A model generated the notes under the pieces. It had not been told where the DNA came from. It worked only from the letters and a program-made list of their open reading frames with translations, and made no database searches. Both the position numbers and the translations under genes were made by a program. Shown here in pieces: positions 1 through 7,077 of a stretch of 23,015 nucleotides of DNA. The number at the start of each line of letters is the position of its first letter. Position 1 is the stretch's first letter. The stretch is from positions 1 through 23,015 of the forward strand of contig JBGUNJ010000035.1 of the NCBI GenBank assembly GCA_045117315.1, given 5' to 3'. This stretch comes from CAG-791 sp045117315. Lineage in GTDB: Bacteria; Bacillota; Clostridia; Lachnospirales; Lachnospiraceae.

Positions 1-79
1 GTAAAACTGCGCCACAGTCCTGGCAGGCCATCGCACAGCGATTTTGTTCAATCGGTATTTGTTGAGGAGGAAACTACAG

Positions 80-487
80 ATGACGCAATATGAGAGAATG
101 GAAAAAGGGTTACTATATGATCCGGGTGATCCTGAAATCATGAATGAGCAGGTTCCTTTTCAGGACAGGCAATGGGAATTCAATCAGCTCAAGCCCTCCG
201 ATTATGAAAAGAAGCAGCAATATATGCATGAGGTGTTCGCGGAATGTGGAGAAAACTGCTATATTGAACTGCCGCTTCGGGCTAACTGGGGCGGACACCA
301 TCTCCACCTTGGATCCGGAATCTATGCCAATGCGAATCTCACTCTCGTCGATGATGGGCACATCTATGTGGGTGATAAGGTTATGTTTGGTCCAAATGTG
401 ACTATTACCACTGCGAACCACCCCGTGGAACCGGATCTTCGCGCCCGTGGGCTTCAATATAACAAAAACGCCCGGATTCCTATGTGA
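80..487 (+). pseudogene. Truncated maltose/galactoside O-acetyltransferase (LacA/Maa type)
   Basis: The 135-residue product matches the N-terminal two thirds of sugar O-acetyltransferases, which move an acetyl group from acetyl-CoA to a sugar hydroxyl. Visible family features are the N-terminal Mac segment (MEKGLLYDPGDPEI), the Cys-rich turn (FAECGENCYIE), the left-handed beta-helix repeats (LTLVDDGHIYVGDKVMFGPN) and the catalytic-His region TTANHPVEPDLR. Family members run to about 185-200 residues; this one stops just after GLQYNKNARIPM, where the sequence should continue into further hexapeptide repeats. The acyl-CoA-binding C-terminal part is therefore missing and the gene is probably inactive. 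ATG 80 is preferred over an upstream in-frame ATG at 44 because GAGGAGG (64-70) sits nine bases before it. An unrelated open frame follows directly, which suggests a deletion junction near 475-485. Confidence 0.75.
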
Positions 488-530
488 AACTGGAAGTGGA
501 TGCGGAGGATTATTACAGGATCAAAGAAGG

Positions 531-579
531 AAACCTCCGTTTTCCGGAATGCAGAACAGTCCGGAGAACGGAGGTTTTT
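531..579 (+). terminator. Rho-independent terminator (probably bidirectional)
   Basis: AACCTCCGTT (532-541) pairs with AACGGAGGTT (567-576), and inside it TCCGGA (543-548) pairs with TCCGGA (560-565). The 3' arm runs into a TTTTT tract on the plus strand. It lies between the acetyltransferase remnant and the convergent AraM-HAD gene, whose 3' end is 38 bases away, so it may stop transcription from both sides. Confidence 0.75.
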
Positions 580-616
580 ATGCTTTCCGGGGAGAGGACT
601 CCGAGTGAGTCTCTTT

Positions 617-3175
617 TTACAATAATTCTGTGATCTCTGCCAGGGAGGGGAGGATGATGTCGGGGCGAAAATCGTATTGCTCCAGATCCTCCAGTTGTGT
701 CTCGCCGGTGAGTACCATGATGGACAGGGCCTTTGTGCCGTTGGCGATGGCTATGTCTGTGTAGATGCGGTCGCCGACCACGGCAATCTCCTCTTCCTTG
801 AAGCCCGTGTGGCGGATGATATAGTCCAGGGCGTGCCGGGAGGGCTTCCCGTAGAAATCCGGAAAGCGTCCGGTGGAACGCTCAACCAGTTTGGCGATGG
901 AACCGCAGTCCGGAATGTAATCCAGAACCCCGTTGTCATCGACGGGGCAGTTGTAGTCCATGTTGACGCCGTAGTATGCGGCTCCGTGCCGCAGGTACTT
1001 GCAGGCCAGGGAAATCCGCTCGTAGGTCAGTGTCGTGTCAAATCCCAGGATGACCACATCGGGCCTGCTCCCGGCTGCTTCCGTCTCCGGATCGAAGACC
1101 CGCAGGCCGGCCCGCCGGAATGCTTCGACCAGATTGGGGGTTCCGACTATGAAGAAGGAATCCTCCAGGTGCAGGCGCTGCATCTCTTCGAGGATGACCT
1201 GCGTCGACAAAAAGACCTGGCTTTCCGTGACGGGAATTCCCATTCCGGAGAGTTTGTCCAGATAGTCCTGCTGGTGTTTCGTGGAGTTGTTGGTGAAAAA
1301 GCAGTAGCTGCGTCCGGTATCCTCCAGTTTCTTCAAGAAAGGTATTGTGAAAGGGAAGAGGCGGCTACTCAGATAGATGGTCCCGTCCATGTCCAGGACA
1401 AAGCAGCGGATCTTCTGCAGGCGCCGGACATCCTCCGCCTTTTTCCATCGGAAATAGGTCTTTTGTACGGAAGGCAGTGTCTTCTGCGGGATCTCCGAAG
1501 AGGGCTTTTCCCGCATATTATCCTGCTCCGAAGTTACCTGCATATTTTTCTGTCCGGAAGTATTCTGTATATTTTCCTGTCCGGTATCTGTCCGTGCATT
1601 TTTCTCTTTTGACCGGGCTGTGGTATAGTCCATGGCCGCAGATCCGGCAGAGGCGTTTTGCAGGACACGCCCTTCCGGCGAATAATAGGCGGTCAGCCGG
1701 TCTGCAAATTCTGCGCTCAGTCCCAGGTCCCAAAGCAGCTGGAGCAGGGTATAGCGGTTCCGGACTTCCTTGGCGTAGAGGACTGCCTCTCTCACCTCCT
1801 TCAGGGAGACGCCGATCTGCTCCGGGTGGACCGGGGCATGCAGGGAGAGCAGGAGCTCCTCGATCCCGGTAACAGCGGGCAGGTCATTGCGGATGGCCCA
1901 GAGGATTTCCCGGCGGCGGTCCCGGATCGTATTCAGGCGGATATTCCGGGCAGCGGGATCATTTTTACGGGCTTTTTCTTCGAGTGCGAGAATGCCGTCC
2001 GCAGCCTCTCCGAAGGCGGAGCGGATCTCTTCCTCCCACGTGTTTTTATCAAATGGCCTGGCGGCGGCCGTTGTAAAGAGATCCGAACCGGCAGCAGGGA
2101 GAATGTTGCCGGAAATTTTGTCAGAATCCGAATCTGCCGCAGAGAGAGCCCCGGAGTTTTTGCCGGAAACCGGTTCCGCAGCCAAAGGAGGCCTGCCCGA
2201 ATCCCGGTCTGCAGCAGAGAGAACGCTGCCGGAATCCGGCCCCGCGGCTTCCAGAATATCTGCCAGCATATGATACATCTGCAGGCAGGCGATTGCGGCG
2301 ATGCCGACCTTGGTGCCGTGTAGAACAGGCTTTTTTCCCTGCATGAGAAAGAGCATCTCCCAGTAGTGGGACATGTGGTGCTCACAGCCGGAGGCGGGCC
2401 GGGAGTTTCCGACGAATTTCATGGCGATGCCCGTCAGAACCAGCGCTTCGGTGATGGATCCGATCACTTCGGGATCGCGTTCCCGGATCCGGCTGCTCTG
2501 CGCCAGTATGGTGCGCAGGGCAGTCCGAACCATACCTTCGACATGCGCACAGTAATATTCCCCTGTGATGAGATGCGAAAGCTTCCAGTCCAGCAGGCAG
2601 GTGTATTTGCCCAGCATATCTCCCAGGCCGGCAGTGATCATCTCCATGGGCGCCTGCGCCAGGATCTCCGTGTCCGCAATGAAAGCTGTCGGCCCCTGTG
2701 TATCATAGGTGACCTTGACATGGTCGACAATCAATGCGGCTCCTGAGGAAACAAAGCCGTCCATGGAGGGAGCAGTCGCCAGAATGACATAGGGCAGACC
2801 CTTCAGCCAGCTGATATATTTGCAGAGATCATTGATCGTGCCGGTGCCGACGGCCAGGACTACATCGGCGTCCTGCGGCATATGCAAAAGGAGTGCGCCC
2901 ACAGCATTTTCGTCCGGCACAAGCCCGGAATCCGGCAGAACACAGGATGCAAAGGTAAAACCTTCGGACGAGAGGATGCCAGCGGCTTTTTTGCCGGCAG
3001 CCTCCCAGGTATTGACATCCGCGGCCAGGTAAGCATTATGAAATCCCAGTCTGCGCAGCATGGCGGGGAGCCGCTGCAGTGCATTCCGTCCGATGTCGAT
3101 CGCTTTTAAGTCTGTACTGTGCACGCGGCCGCAGCTGCAGTGCATTTCTTTTTCGATGATGGATTGGAAATTCAT
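617..3175 (-). CDS. AraM-AraL fusion: sn-glycerol-1-phosphate dehydrogenase + HAD-IIA phosphatase
   Basis: This 852-residue cytoplasmic protein joins two enzymes. The N-terminal ~500 residues look like AraM/EgsA, which reduces dihydroxyacetone phosphate to sn-glycerol-1-phosphate with NAD(P)H. Seen are the nucleotide loop GTGTINDLCKY (~111-120), the ATAPSMDGF segment, and likely metal ligands in LGDMLGKY (~184-191), GCEHHMSHYWE (~263-273) and LHGTKVGI (~285-292). The C-terminal ~263 residues are a NagD/AraL-type HAD phosphatase with motif I LDMDGT, motif II FTNNST, a GKPS lysine and motif IV GDRIYTDIA. In Bacillus subtilis, araL and araM are adjacent in the arabinose operon, so this is a natural fusion of neighbours; dephosphorylation of glycerol-1-phosphate is only an inference. 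Two low-complexity stretches (~313-366 and ~502-589) interrupt it. ATG 3175 is chosen because the upstream in-frame start at 3223 lies inside a hairpin and breaks family similarity. Confidence 0.85.
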   Translation of the reverse strand: MNFQSIIEKEMHCSCGRVHSTDLKAIDIGRNALQRLPAMLRRLGFHNAYLAADVNTWEAAGKKAAGILSSEGFTFASCVLPDSGLVPDENAVGALLLHMPQDADVVLAVGTGTINDLCKYISWLKGLPYVILATAPSMDGFVSSGAALIVDHVKVTYDTQGPTAFIADTEILAQAPMEMITAGLGDMLGKYTCLLDWKLSHLITGEYYCAHVEGMVRTALRTILAQSSRIRERDPEVIGSITEALVLTGIAMKFVGNSRPASGCEHHMSHYWEMLFLMQGKKPVLHGTKVGIAAIACLQMYHMLADILEAAGPDSGSVLSAADRDSGRPPLAAEPVSGKNSGALSAADSDSDKISGNILPAAGSDLFTTAAARPFDKNTWEEEIRSAFGEAADGILALEEKARKNDPAARNIRLNTIRDRRREILWAIRNDLPAVTGIEELLLSLHAPVHPEQIGVSLKEVREAVLYAKEVRNRYTLLQLLWDLGLSAEFADRLTAYYSPEGRVLQNASAGSAAMDYTTARSKEKNARTDTGQENIQNTSGQKNMQVTSEQDNMREKPSSEIPQKTLPSVQKTYFRWKKAEDVRRLQKIRCFVLDMDGTIYLSSRLFPFTIPFLKKLEDTGRSYCFFTNNSTKHQQDYLDKLSGMGIPVTESQVFLSTQVILEEMQRLHLEDSFFIVGTPNLVEAFRRAGLRVFDPETEAAGSRPDVVILGFDTTLTYERISLACKYLRHGAAYYGVNMDYNCPVDDNGVLDYIPDCGSIAKLVERSTGRFPDFYGKPSRHALDYIIRHTGFKEEEIAVVGDRIYTDIAIANGTKALSIMVLTGETQLEDLEQYDFRPDIILPSLAEITELL
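1493..1603 (-). repeat. 27-bp tandem repeat encoding a 9-residue linker repeat
   Basis: About four degenerate copies of a 27-bp unit encode a nine-residue repeat in the linker before the HAD domain; two copies read ENIQNTSGQ and KNMQVTSEQ. The segment is hydrophilic and probably disordered. Confidence 0.7.
2078..2239 (-). repeat. Degenerate ~33-42-bp tandem repeat inside the AraM domain
   Basis: Four to five imperfect copies of a Ser/Ala/Asp-rich unit (SAADRDSG, SAADSDSD, LPAAGSD) are inserted in the helical C-terminal half of the AraM domain. At DNA level, GCAGAGAGA-type and GCCGGAATCC-type blocks recur in each copy. Confidence 0.6.
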
Positions 3176-3197
3176 AGTCCTTCTTTCTGTCTTTTCG

Positions 3198-3227
3198 CAG
3201 GGTGCCGCTCGCAAGAGCGGCACCCTG
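3198..3227. repeat. 13-bp palindrome with GCAA loop
   Basis: CAGGGTGCCGCTC (3198-3210) and GAGCGGCACCCTG (3215-3227) form a perfect hairpin with a GCAA loop. No T tract follows on either strand, so it is not a typical terminator. Its core GCCGCTCGCAAGAGCGGC recurs exactly at 15608-15625. It lies just upstream of the AraM-HAD start. Confidence 0.8.
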
Positions 3228-3261
3228 AGGCATTTCCCGGAGGCGAAAACGGTGAAGAGTC

Positions 3262-3310
3262 AGCGCAAAACAGCCCGAAGAGACGATCGCGCAGGCGATT
3301 TCTCTTCGGG
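3262..3310 (-). terminator. Probable terminator of the PH-domain gene
   Basis: TCTCTTCGGG (3301-3310) and CCCGAAGAGA (3274-3283) form a 10-bp stem, extended by GCGAT/ATCGC pairing inside. On the minus strand the hairpin is followed by CTGTTTTG. It lies about 70 bases after the stop codon of the minus-strand gene ending at 3383. Confidence 0.55.
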
Positions 3311-3382
3311 AGTGTTGAAGAAGATACAGGCTCTTCAGCCGGCGGTACAGGATTATGCCGGACGACTGCTTATCGTTTTTTG

Positions 3383-3793
3383 TCAGGCGCTGGCAGCGCG
3401 GTTTTGGGCCGCCCTGATGCGGAGTTTTTCAACATGCGGTGCCAGGCTCTTTCCGACGGCAGGGTAAACTGTGATGTTGAATTCCCTGTTTCTGGTATAA
3501 AAAGCGAAGCGCCAGGTGAGAGGGGATTCTGATTTTGCACAGTGGATCAGTTCCTCCAGGGGGAGGGACTGCAGGCGGTGAATGCCGGGCATTCCGCAGG
3601 CGGCGAATACTCGTCTGTCTGTGATGGCGACAACACCGGGAAAGTGCCCTTTGCGGGTAAAAATATTTGCAGTGACAGCCGCGTCCACATTTTCTCCTTC
3701 TTCCAGGAGCATCTGTGCAAACTTTGCGGAAGCGCCGTTGATGAAACCGGCACCTCTGCCCTGTGTCTTTTCGAGGGATTCCTGTATGGTCAT
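3383..3793 (-). CDS. YokE-like PH-domain hypothetical protein
   Basis: The 136-residue soluble protein has the pattern of the small bacterial PH-like (YokE-type) domain. A helical N-terminus is followed by strands such as ANIFTRKGHFPGVVAITDRR and VFAACGMPGIHRL, then SLPLEELIHCAKSES and RFAFYTRNREFNITVYP. These domains usually bind a partner or lipid rather than catalyse a reaction, and no active site is seen. ATG 3793 is supported by GGGAG about nine bases upstream. No membrane segment or signal peptide is present. The gene stands alone, with its own probable terminator about 70 bases downstream. A second PH-type gene lies at 5067-5639 but is of a different, membrane-anchored kind. Confidence 0.65.
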   Translation of the reverse strand: MTIQESLEKTQGRGAGFINGASAKFAQMLLEEGENVDAAVTANIFTRKGHFPGVVAITDRRVFAACGMPGIHRLQSLPLEELIHCAKSESPLTWRFAFYTRNREFNITVYPAVGKSLAPHVEKLRIRAAQNRAASA

Positions 3794-3907
3794 GATTATT
3801 TCTCCCTTCTTTTCCGATCAGAGGAGACACAGAACTGTCCACTGTCTCCCTTTAGTTTATCGTAAACGTTCCTGAAAGAAAAGTTCCCGAAACCAATCAG
3901 TAATGGA

Positions 3908-4534
3908 TCAGGAATTGATGATGGTGACAAGGTTTTTGGCAACCGCTGCTACATTGTCCACGGACTGCAGGCTCAGTTCGATCACGTTGAAAAGGTTGTG
4001 ATTCTGTTCATAGGCCCTTCCGAAGGTTGCGATGAATTCCTTGCGCAGGTCGGAGCCGTAATTGATCTTGAGCAGGCCGCACTTGCGTGCTTTCTGAATG
4101 GTCTCGAAGGGAATGCCGGAACCACCGTGCAGAACGATCGGAACAGGGGAGATGTCCGCAATTTTCTTTAACAGATCCAGGTCCACTTTGGGCTCTACGT
4201 CGAGACCGTGGACATTGCCGACCGCGACAGCCAGCAGATCACAGCCGGTACGCTCTACAAAATCCACGACCTGGTCGGGATTGGTGTGCGCATCCGCTTC
4301 GCTCACGATGTCGTCTTCTTTTCCGGAGATAGCCCCGAGCTCGGCTTCCACCGGAACACCATAGAAGTGGCAGTATTCAGCGGCACGTCTTGTCTCTTTA
4401 ATATTCTCCTCAAACGGCAGAGCAGAGTTGTCGATCATAATAGAAGTAAAACCTGCATCACAGCAGTCTTTGACGGATTCGAAGGTCTTGCCGTGGTCCA
4501 GATGCAGCCCGATCGGGATTTCCTTTCGCTGGAA
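3908..4534 (-). pseudogene. 5'-truncated class II fructose-bisphosphate aldolase
   Basis: The readable part covers roughly the last 208 residues of a class IIB aldolase, the zinc enzyme that splits fructose-1,6-bisphosphate (or a related sugar phosphate) into triose phosphates. Seen are the zinc and catalytic segment GLHLDHGKTFE, the acidic EAELGAISGKEDD, the zinc-His segments VGNVHGLD and VLHGGSGIP, and the phosphate-binding KINYGSDLR. Family members have about 280-310 residues, so some 75 N-terminal residues are missing. Upstream in the same frame, only unrelated sequence (to 4591) precedes a TGA at 4592-4594, with no ATG start. An internal ATG at 4438 would drop the essential DHG segment. 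I read this as a gene decayed by a 5' deletion whose breakpoint is near 4534. Confidence 0.75.
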
Positions 4535-4630
4535 GACCGGGAGACGGAGGTCTATTTTCCTATTCGGAAAAATGACACGGAAGAGTCTGGCTCAAATCCT
4601 GTCATCGGGACGGAACAGATTGAAAGAGGC

Positions 4631-4666
4631 AGGAGCCAGTACATCACCTGGAATGTACCGGCTCCT
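4631..4666 (-). terminator. Hairpin after the truncated permease gene
   Basis: AGGAGCCAGTACAT (4631-4644) pairs with ATGTACCGGCTCCT (4653-4666) with one A/C mismatch and an 8-base loop. It lies 28 bases beyond the stop of the minus-strand permease fragment. The tail on the minus strand (GCCTCTTTC) is only moderately T-rich, so termination strength is uncertain. Confidence 0.5.
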
Positions 4667-4693
4667 GTTGTGTTACATATTAATAATCTATGA

Positions 4694-5056
4694 CTATGCC
4701 CAGATGAACCAGAAGTATAGATATCCGGTAATTACTGCAGTTAAGGTGTAAGGAATCACACCGGCAAAAAGGGACATCAGGATGGTGACCCACATAAAGT
4801 TCCTGGATTTTTTCAGTAGAATATCTGCCAAAAGGCTTGGCATATGAGAATCAATGAAATAGTAAACGATAATCATTGTTCCCGACATCATCAGCAGTAC
4901 ATTCCAGTTTATTGTTGACATCAGACGATCCGGCGGCAATATGCCTGAAAGCAGAAAGATTGCTGCCACTGACAGGGCGTAAAACGGTCTGTATGCTGGT
5001 TTGGCGATCATAAGGATATACATCAGAACAAACAGGATGAAAGCAAAAATCTTCAT
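4694..5056 (-). pseudogene. Truncated SLC13/ArsB-type permease fragment
   Basis: The 120-residue product begins like an ion-transporter-superfamily permease (SLC13/ArsB/NhaD type). Hydrophobic segments lie at about 3-19, 26-44, 54-72 and 92-118, with the typical core NWNVLLMMSGTMIIVYYFID. Complete members have over 400 residues and 10-12 membrane segments. Here the protein ends after SLFAGVI, where the family normally continues toward its substrate-binding hairpin; instead PYTLTAVITGYLYFWFIWA and a stop follow. That could be the true C-terminus joined by an internal deletion, or foreign sequence. ATG 5056 is supported by GAGGTG five bases upstream, which overlaps the stop codon of the PH-domain gene, so translation is probably coupled. 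A functional mini-protein cannot be excluded but transport is unlikely. Confidence 0.6.
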
Positions 5057-5066
5057 ACCAGCACCT

Positions 5067-5639
5067 CTATTCGACATCCTCAAAAGGAACCCTTCCCTCC
5101 AATACCTTCCGTAGTCCTTCCGGATGATTGATGGCATAAAAAGCGAATGTATCACAGGGGGAAACACCGTCGTCTCCGGGATTACCGAAGAAAGCAATCT
5201 CGCGCCATTTGCCGGGTCTGGAAATGACTGCTTTTTCCCCGCAGAGCAGGGAGATGTGTCCATCGGAATCTTCTTTGAATGCACATTTCGGAATGCGGGG
5301 GTAGTCAATTTCCCTGTTCTGATCAGCCAGGATCAGAAGACGCTTATCCGTTGCAGCATAAACATAATCCTTGAGTTTCATGGATCGGGTCACAAAGAGG
5401 ATCGGGCTGGCTGCGCAGGCGATTAACAGTGCAGCGACGATCCCCCATTTGATTCCGGCATCGAGATAAATCGCTGTGCCGATATAAAGGGCTTCGATGA
5501 GGATACAAATCCCTGTGCACAGGATGCTTCGGTGGATCAATTCGGGCTTGTTTGTGGCATCCAGTACCTCATAATTCTCCGCTTTTCCGCTCCATAGGAG
5601 CTGCTCACCGTCTTTTAATATATTATCCAGTTTTGACAT
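5067..5639 (-). CDS. Membrane PH-domain (bPH2-like) hypothetical protein
   Basis: The 190-residue protein has an N-terminal segment typical of PH-domain membrane proteins (LDNILKDGEQLLWSGKAENY). Two membrane helices follow at about 40-60 and 64-82, and then a soluble PH-like domain with the hallmark YVYAATDKRLLILADQN. Proteins of this type sit in the cytoplasmic membrane with the PH domain in the cytosol; their role is generally unknown. ATG 5639 is chosen over a further upstream in-frame start because AGAGGAAG lies just before it. It appears to be the third gene of a minus-strand operon after two tiny membrane proteins, and its stop codon overlaps the ribosome binding site of the permease fragment. 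Confidence 0.7.
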   Translation of the reverse strand: MSKLDNILKDGEQLLWSGKAENYEVLDATNKPELIHRSILCTGICILIEALYIGTAIYLDAGIKWGIVAALLIACAASPILFVTRSMKLKDYVYAATDKRLLILADQNREIDYPRIPKCAFKEDSDGHISLLCGEKAVISRPGKWREIAFFGNPGDDGVSPCDTFAFYAINHPEGLRKVLEGRVPFEDVE

Positions 5640-5668
5640 GGCTTCTTCCTCTCTATAATAGATATGAT

Positions 5669-5712
5669 ATCCGGCACAACTGCCCAAAGCTGCTGCAGGG
5701 TGTGTGCCGGAT
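5669..5712 (-). promoter_or_regulatory. Inverted repeat in the leader of the PH-domain gene
   Basis: ATCCGGCACA (5669-5678) and TGTGCCGGAT (5703-5712) form a perfect 10-bp inverted repeat with a 24-base loop, 30-73 bases upstream of the start at 5639. On the minus strand a TATAAT-like box lies just upstream of it in AT-rich sequence, with no good -35 box. It could be a leader hairpin, an operator or a weak terminator after the small genes. Confidence 0.45.
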
Positions 5713-5775
5713 TTCAAATTATATAATTTTGTTATTACGGAAACAGGATGAATGACTGACTCTGTTCATTCCCGC

Positions 5776-5892
5776 TCAGTCCAGGATCTTGTCGGTGATT
5801 GCCGACAGTATCTTGTTCAAGAGCCAGCAGGCAGCACACAATGCAATATTTCCGGCTGCAAAAACGATAATACCCATAAATCCACTACTCAT
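5776..5892 (-). CDS. Small single-helix membrane protein (38 aa)
   Basis: This short gene encodes 38 residues beginning MSSGFMGIIVFAAGNIALC and ending ITDKILD. The first ~25 residues form one hydrophobic helix, and the rest is an amphipathic tail. I do not recognise a family. ATG 5892 lies seven bases after the stop of the upstream 48-residue gene, with GAGGTG 13 bases before it (a slightly long spacing). The tight spacing suggests that the two small proteins are co-translated and may act together at the membrane. It is followed after about 135 bases by the membrane PH-domain gene. Confidence 0.5.
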   Translation of the reverse strand: MSSGFMGIIVFAAGNIALCAACWLLNKILSAITDKILD

Positions 5893-5899
5893 AATATCT

Positions 5900-6046
5900 T
5901 TATTTCACCTCGTGTTCTTTCTCGGTTTTGTCCTGTTTTTCCTCACTCTCTTTTTTCCGGTCTGGTCCATTTTCCATCCACCATCCGAAAACAGAGAAAA
6001 AGGCTGCAATCAGGACTCCAATGGCGATTATGATTTTTTCCTGCAT
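5900..6046 (-). CDS. Small membrane protein with charged tail (48 aa)
   Basis: The 48-residue product starts MQEKIIIAIGVLIAAFFSVF, a clear membrane helix ending in GWWMENG. A strongly charged Lys/Glu tail (RKKESEEKQDKTEKEHEVK) follows. No family is recognised. The start is well supported: AAAAGGAGTAAAAA precedes the ATG at an ideal distance. It is the first gene of the probable operon with the 38-residue protein, the membrane PH-domain protein and the permease fragment. The helix-plus-charged-tail design is typical of small proteins that bind or regulate a larger membrane partner, but that role is inferred. Confidence 0.6.
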   Translation of the reverse strand: MQEKIIIAIGVLIAAFFSVFGWWMENGPDRKKESEEKQDKTEKEHEVK

Positions 6047-6112
6047 TTTTTACTCCTTTTCTTACCCGTAATGTCCGCGTAAGTCTCACGAAGGCATCAC
6101 AAATAAGCCTGT

Positions 6113-6142
6113 GGTATCCGAAAGACAGCACAGGCCTGTCAA
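6113..6142 (-). promoter_or_regulatory. Putative promoter of the small-membrane-protein operon
   Basis: On the minus strand a perfect TTGACA (-35, 6137-6142) is followed by a GATACC/GGATAC -10-like box at 17-18 bases spacing. The spacer contains the perfect palindrome ACAGGCCTGT, a possible operator. The first ATG of the operon lies about 65 bases downstream. The -10 match is weak. Confidence 0.4.
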
Positions 6143-6156
6143 CAGTAAAAAAGGAT

Positions 6157-6567
6157 TCAGTCTTTTTTTCCGTCCGCGTTATGGATAAATCGTATGATGA
6201 AGTTTTGACTGCGAGAGGCAGTCTTTTCGGAGATCCTGTGGATCCTGTACTGATAGAAAATGTACATGCACACTACAGAACAGGCTGCCAGGACAGATTT
6301 GAACGTTTTAAAGGCAGTAGATTTTCGGGAAGCGGAATTTGTCAGTGCCCTGTGAGACTGCGAGACTGAACGCACATCTACAGTGACAATATTGACAGAT
6401 GTGTGTCTGGAGACAAACAGGGAGTCTTCCCTGTCTGCCTGCAGGTGATCGTCCAGAGGAATCTGGAAGCCGGTTGAACAGTTAGCGAAAATAGCCAGAA
6501 AAAGGAAAAGAGAAATGGAGAGAGACAGTATGTCAATATATCTGCGATTCCTGGGAATTGTCCGCAT
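6157..6567 (-). CDS. Hypothetical two-helix membrane protein
   Basis: The 136-residue product has a basic start (MRTIPRNRRY), a first hydrophobic segment (IDILSLSISLFLFLAIFANC), a polar loop of about 65 residues and a second hydrophobic stretch (VLAACSVVCMYIFYQYRI) before a basic tail. I do not recognise a family. The first segment could act as an uncleaved signal anchor; Cys-30 (IFANCSTG) resembles a weak lipobox but lacks the usual residues. The start is strongly supported by AAAGGAGG nine bases before ATG 6567. Only about 27 bases separate the start from the 251-bp inverted-repeat element, which would therefore be transcribed in the leader if a promoter lies beyond it. Confidence 0.5.
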   Translation of the reverse strand: MRTIPRNRRYIDILSLSISLFLFLAIFANCSTGFQIPLDDHLQADREDSLFVSRHTSVNIVTVDVRSVSQSHRALTNSASRKSTAFKTFKSVLAACSVVCMYIFYQYRIHRISEKTASRSQNFIIRFIHNADGKKD

Positions 6568-6593
6568 CTCCGCCTCCTTTCTCCGCCTGGCTG

Positions 6594-6844
6594 AATATTA
6601 TGATATCAAGGTCAAAAGCCCTGAGCCCACGGCAAGCTTGCTTGCCGGTGGGGGAAAGGGCTTGGGACCCACCCCAACATGAGGAAGGAGTGGGGTGCTG
6701 CGTGCCCTTTGGCACGCGTTTAGCACCGACCGAGTCGGTAGACGAGACAGGGGCCCCACGGAATCCGAATGTTGGGGCGGATTGTGGGAGCGCGAAGCGC
6801 GGAGCAATCCGTGATATCAGTTTTGACCTTAACATCATATTATG
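6594..6844. mobile_element. 251-bp MITE-like element with terminal inverted repeats
   Basis: The 24-base ends (6594-6617 and 6821-6844) are inverted repeats agreeing at 20 of 24 positions, both containing AAGGTCAAAA in inverse orientation. The GC-rich interior folds into nested stems. AAGCCCT/AGGGCTT encloses a CCCACGGCAAGC hairpin. CCACCCCAACAT pairs with ATGTTGGGGCGG and encloses a GTGGGG/CCCCAC stem. Within this stem are CGTGCC/GGCACG and ACCGAC/GTCGGT hairpins. CGGATTG/CAATCCG caps the 3' side. No open frame with family similarity is inside. It contrasts sharply with the AT-rich flanks. It could be a non-autonomous transposon or a structured RNA gene. Confidence 0.6.
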
Positions 6845-7077
6845 TTAATGGAATCATTAATATAATAATTTGTACACTATCACTTTGTTTCATAAAAATC
6901 AATCACATAGTCAGCCCGGACGAATTCATCGACTGTTTTGTGATCTGCATTACATTAAATTGCTTTTTACGTTAACACAAAAAACGAATATCTTAAGGCA
7001 CTTACAAACAGTGCCTTACAGTCTGTTCGCAATGAACGCCATCCTCCTCGACAGATGCCGGAGAAAAGCTGCTTCCA

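Noticed and set aside
677..1612. 311-codon plus-strand frame opposite the AraM-AraL gene
   Set aside because: It is the antisense shadow of a clearly recognised protein, has no family motif and no ribosome binding site of note.
6558..6848. 96-codon plus-strand frame across the inverted-repeat element
   Set aside because: It follows the palindromic DNA, shows no protein-like pattern and is better explained as structured non-coding sequence.
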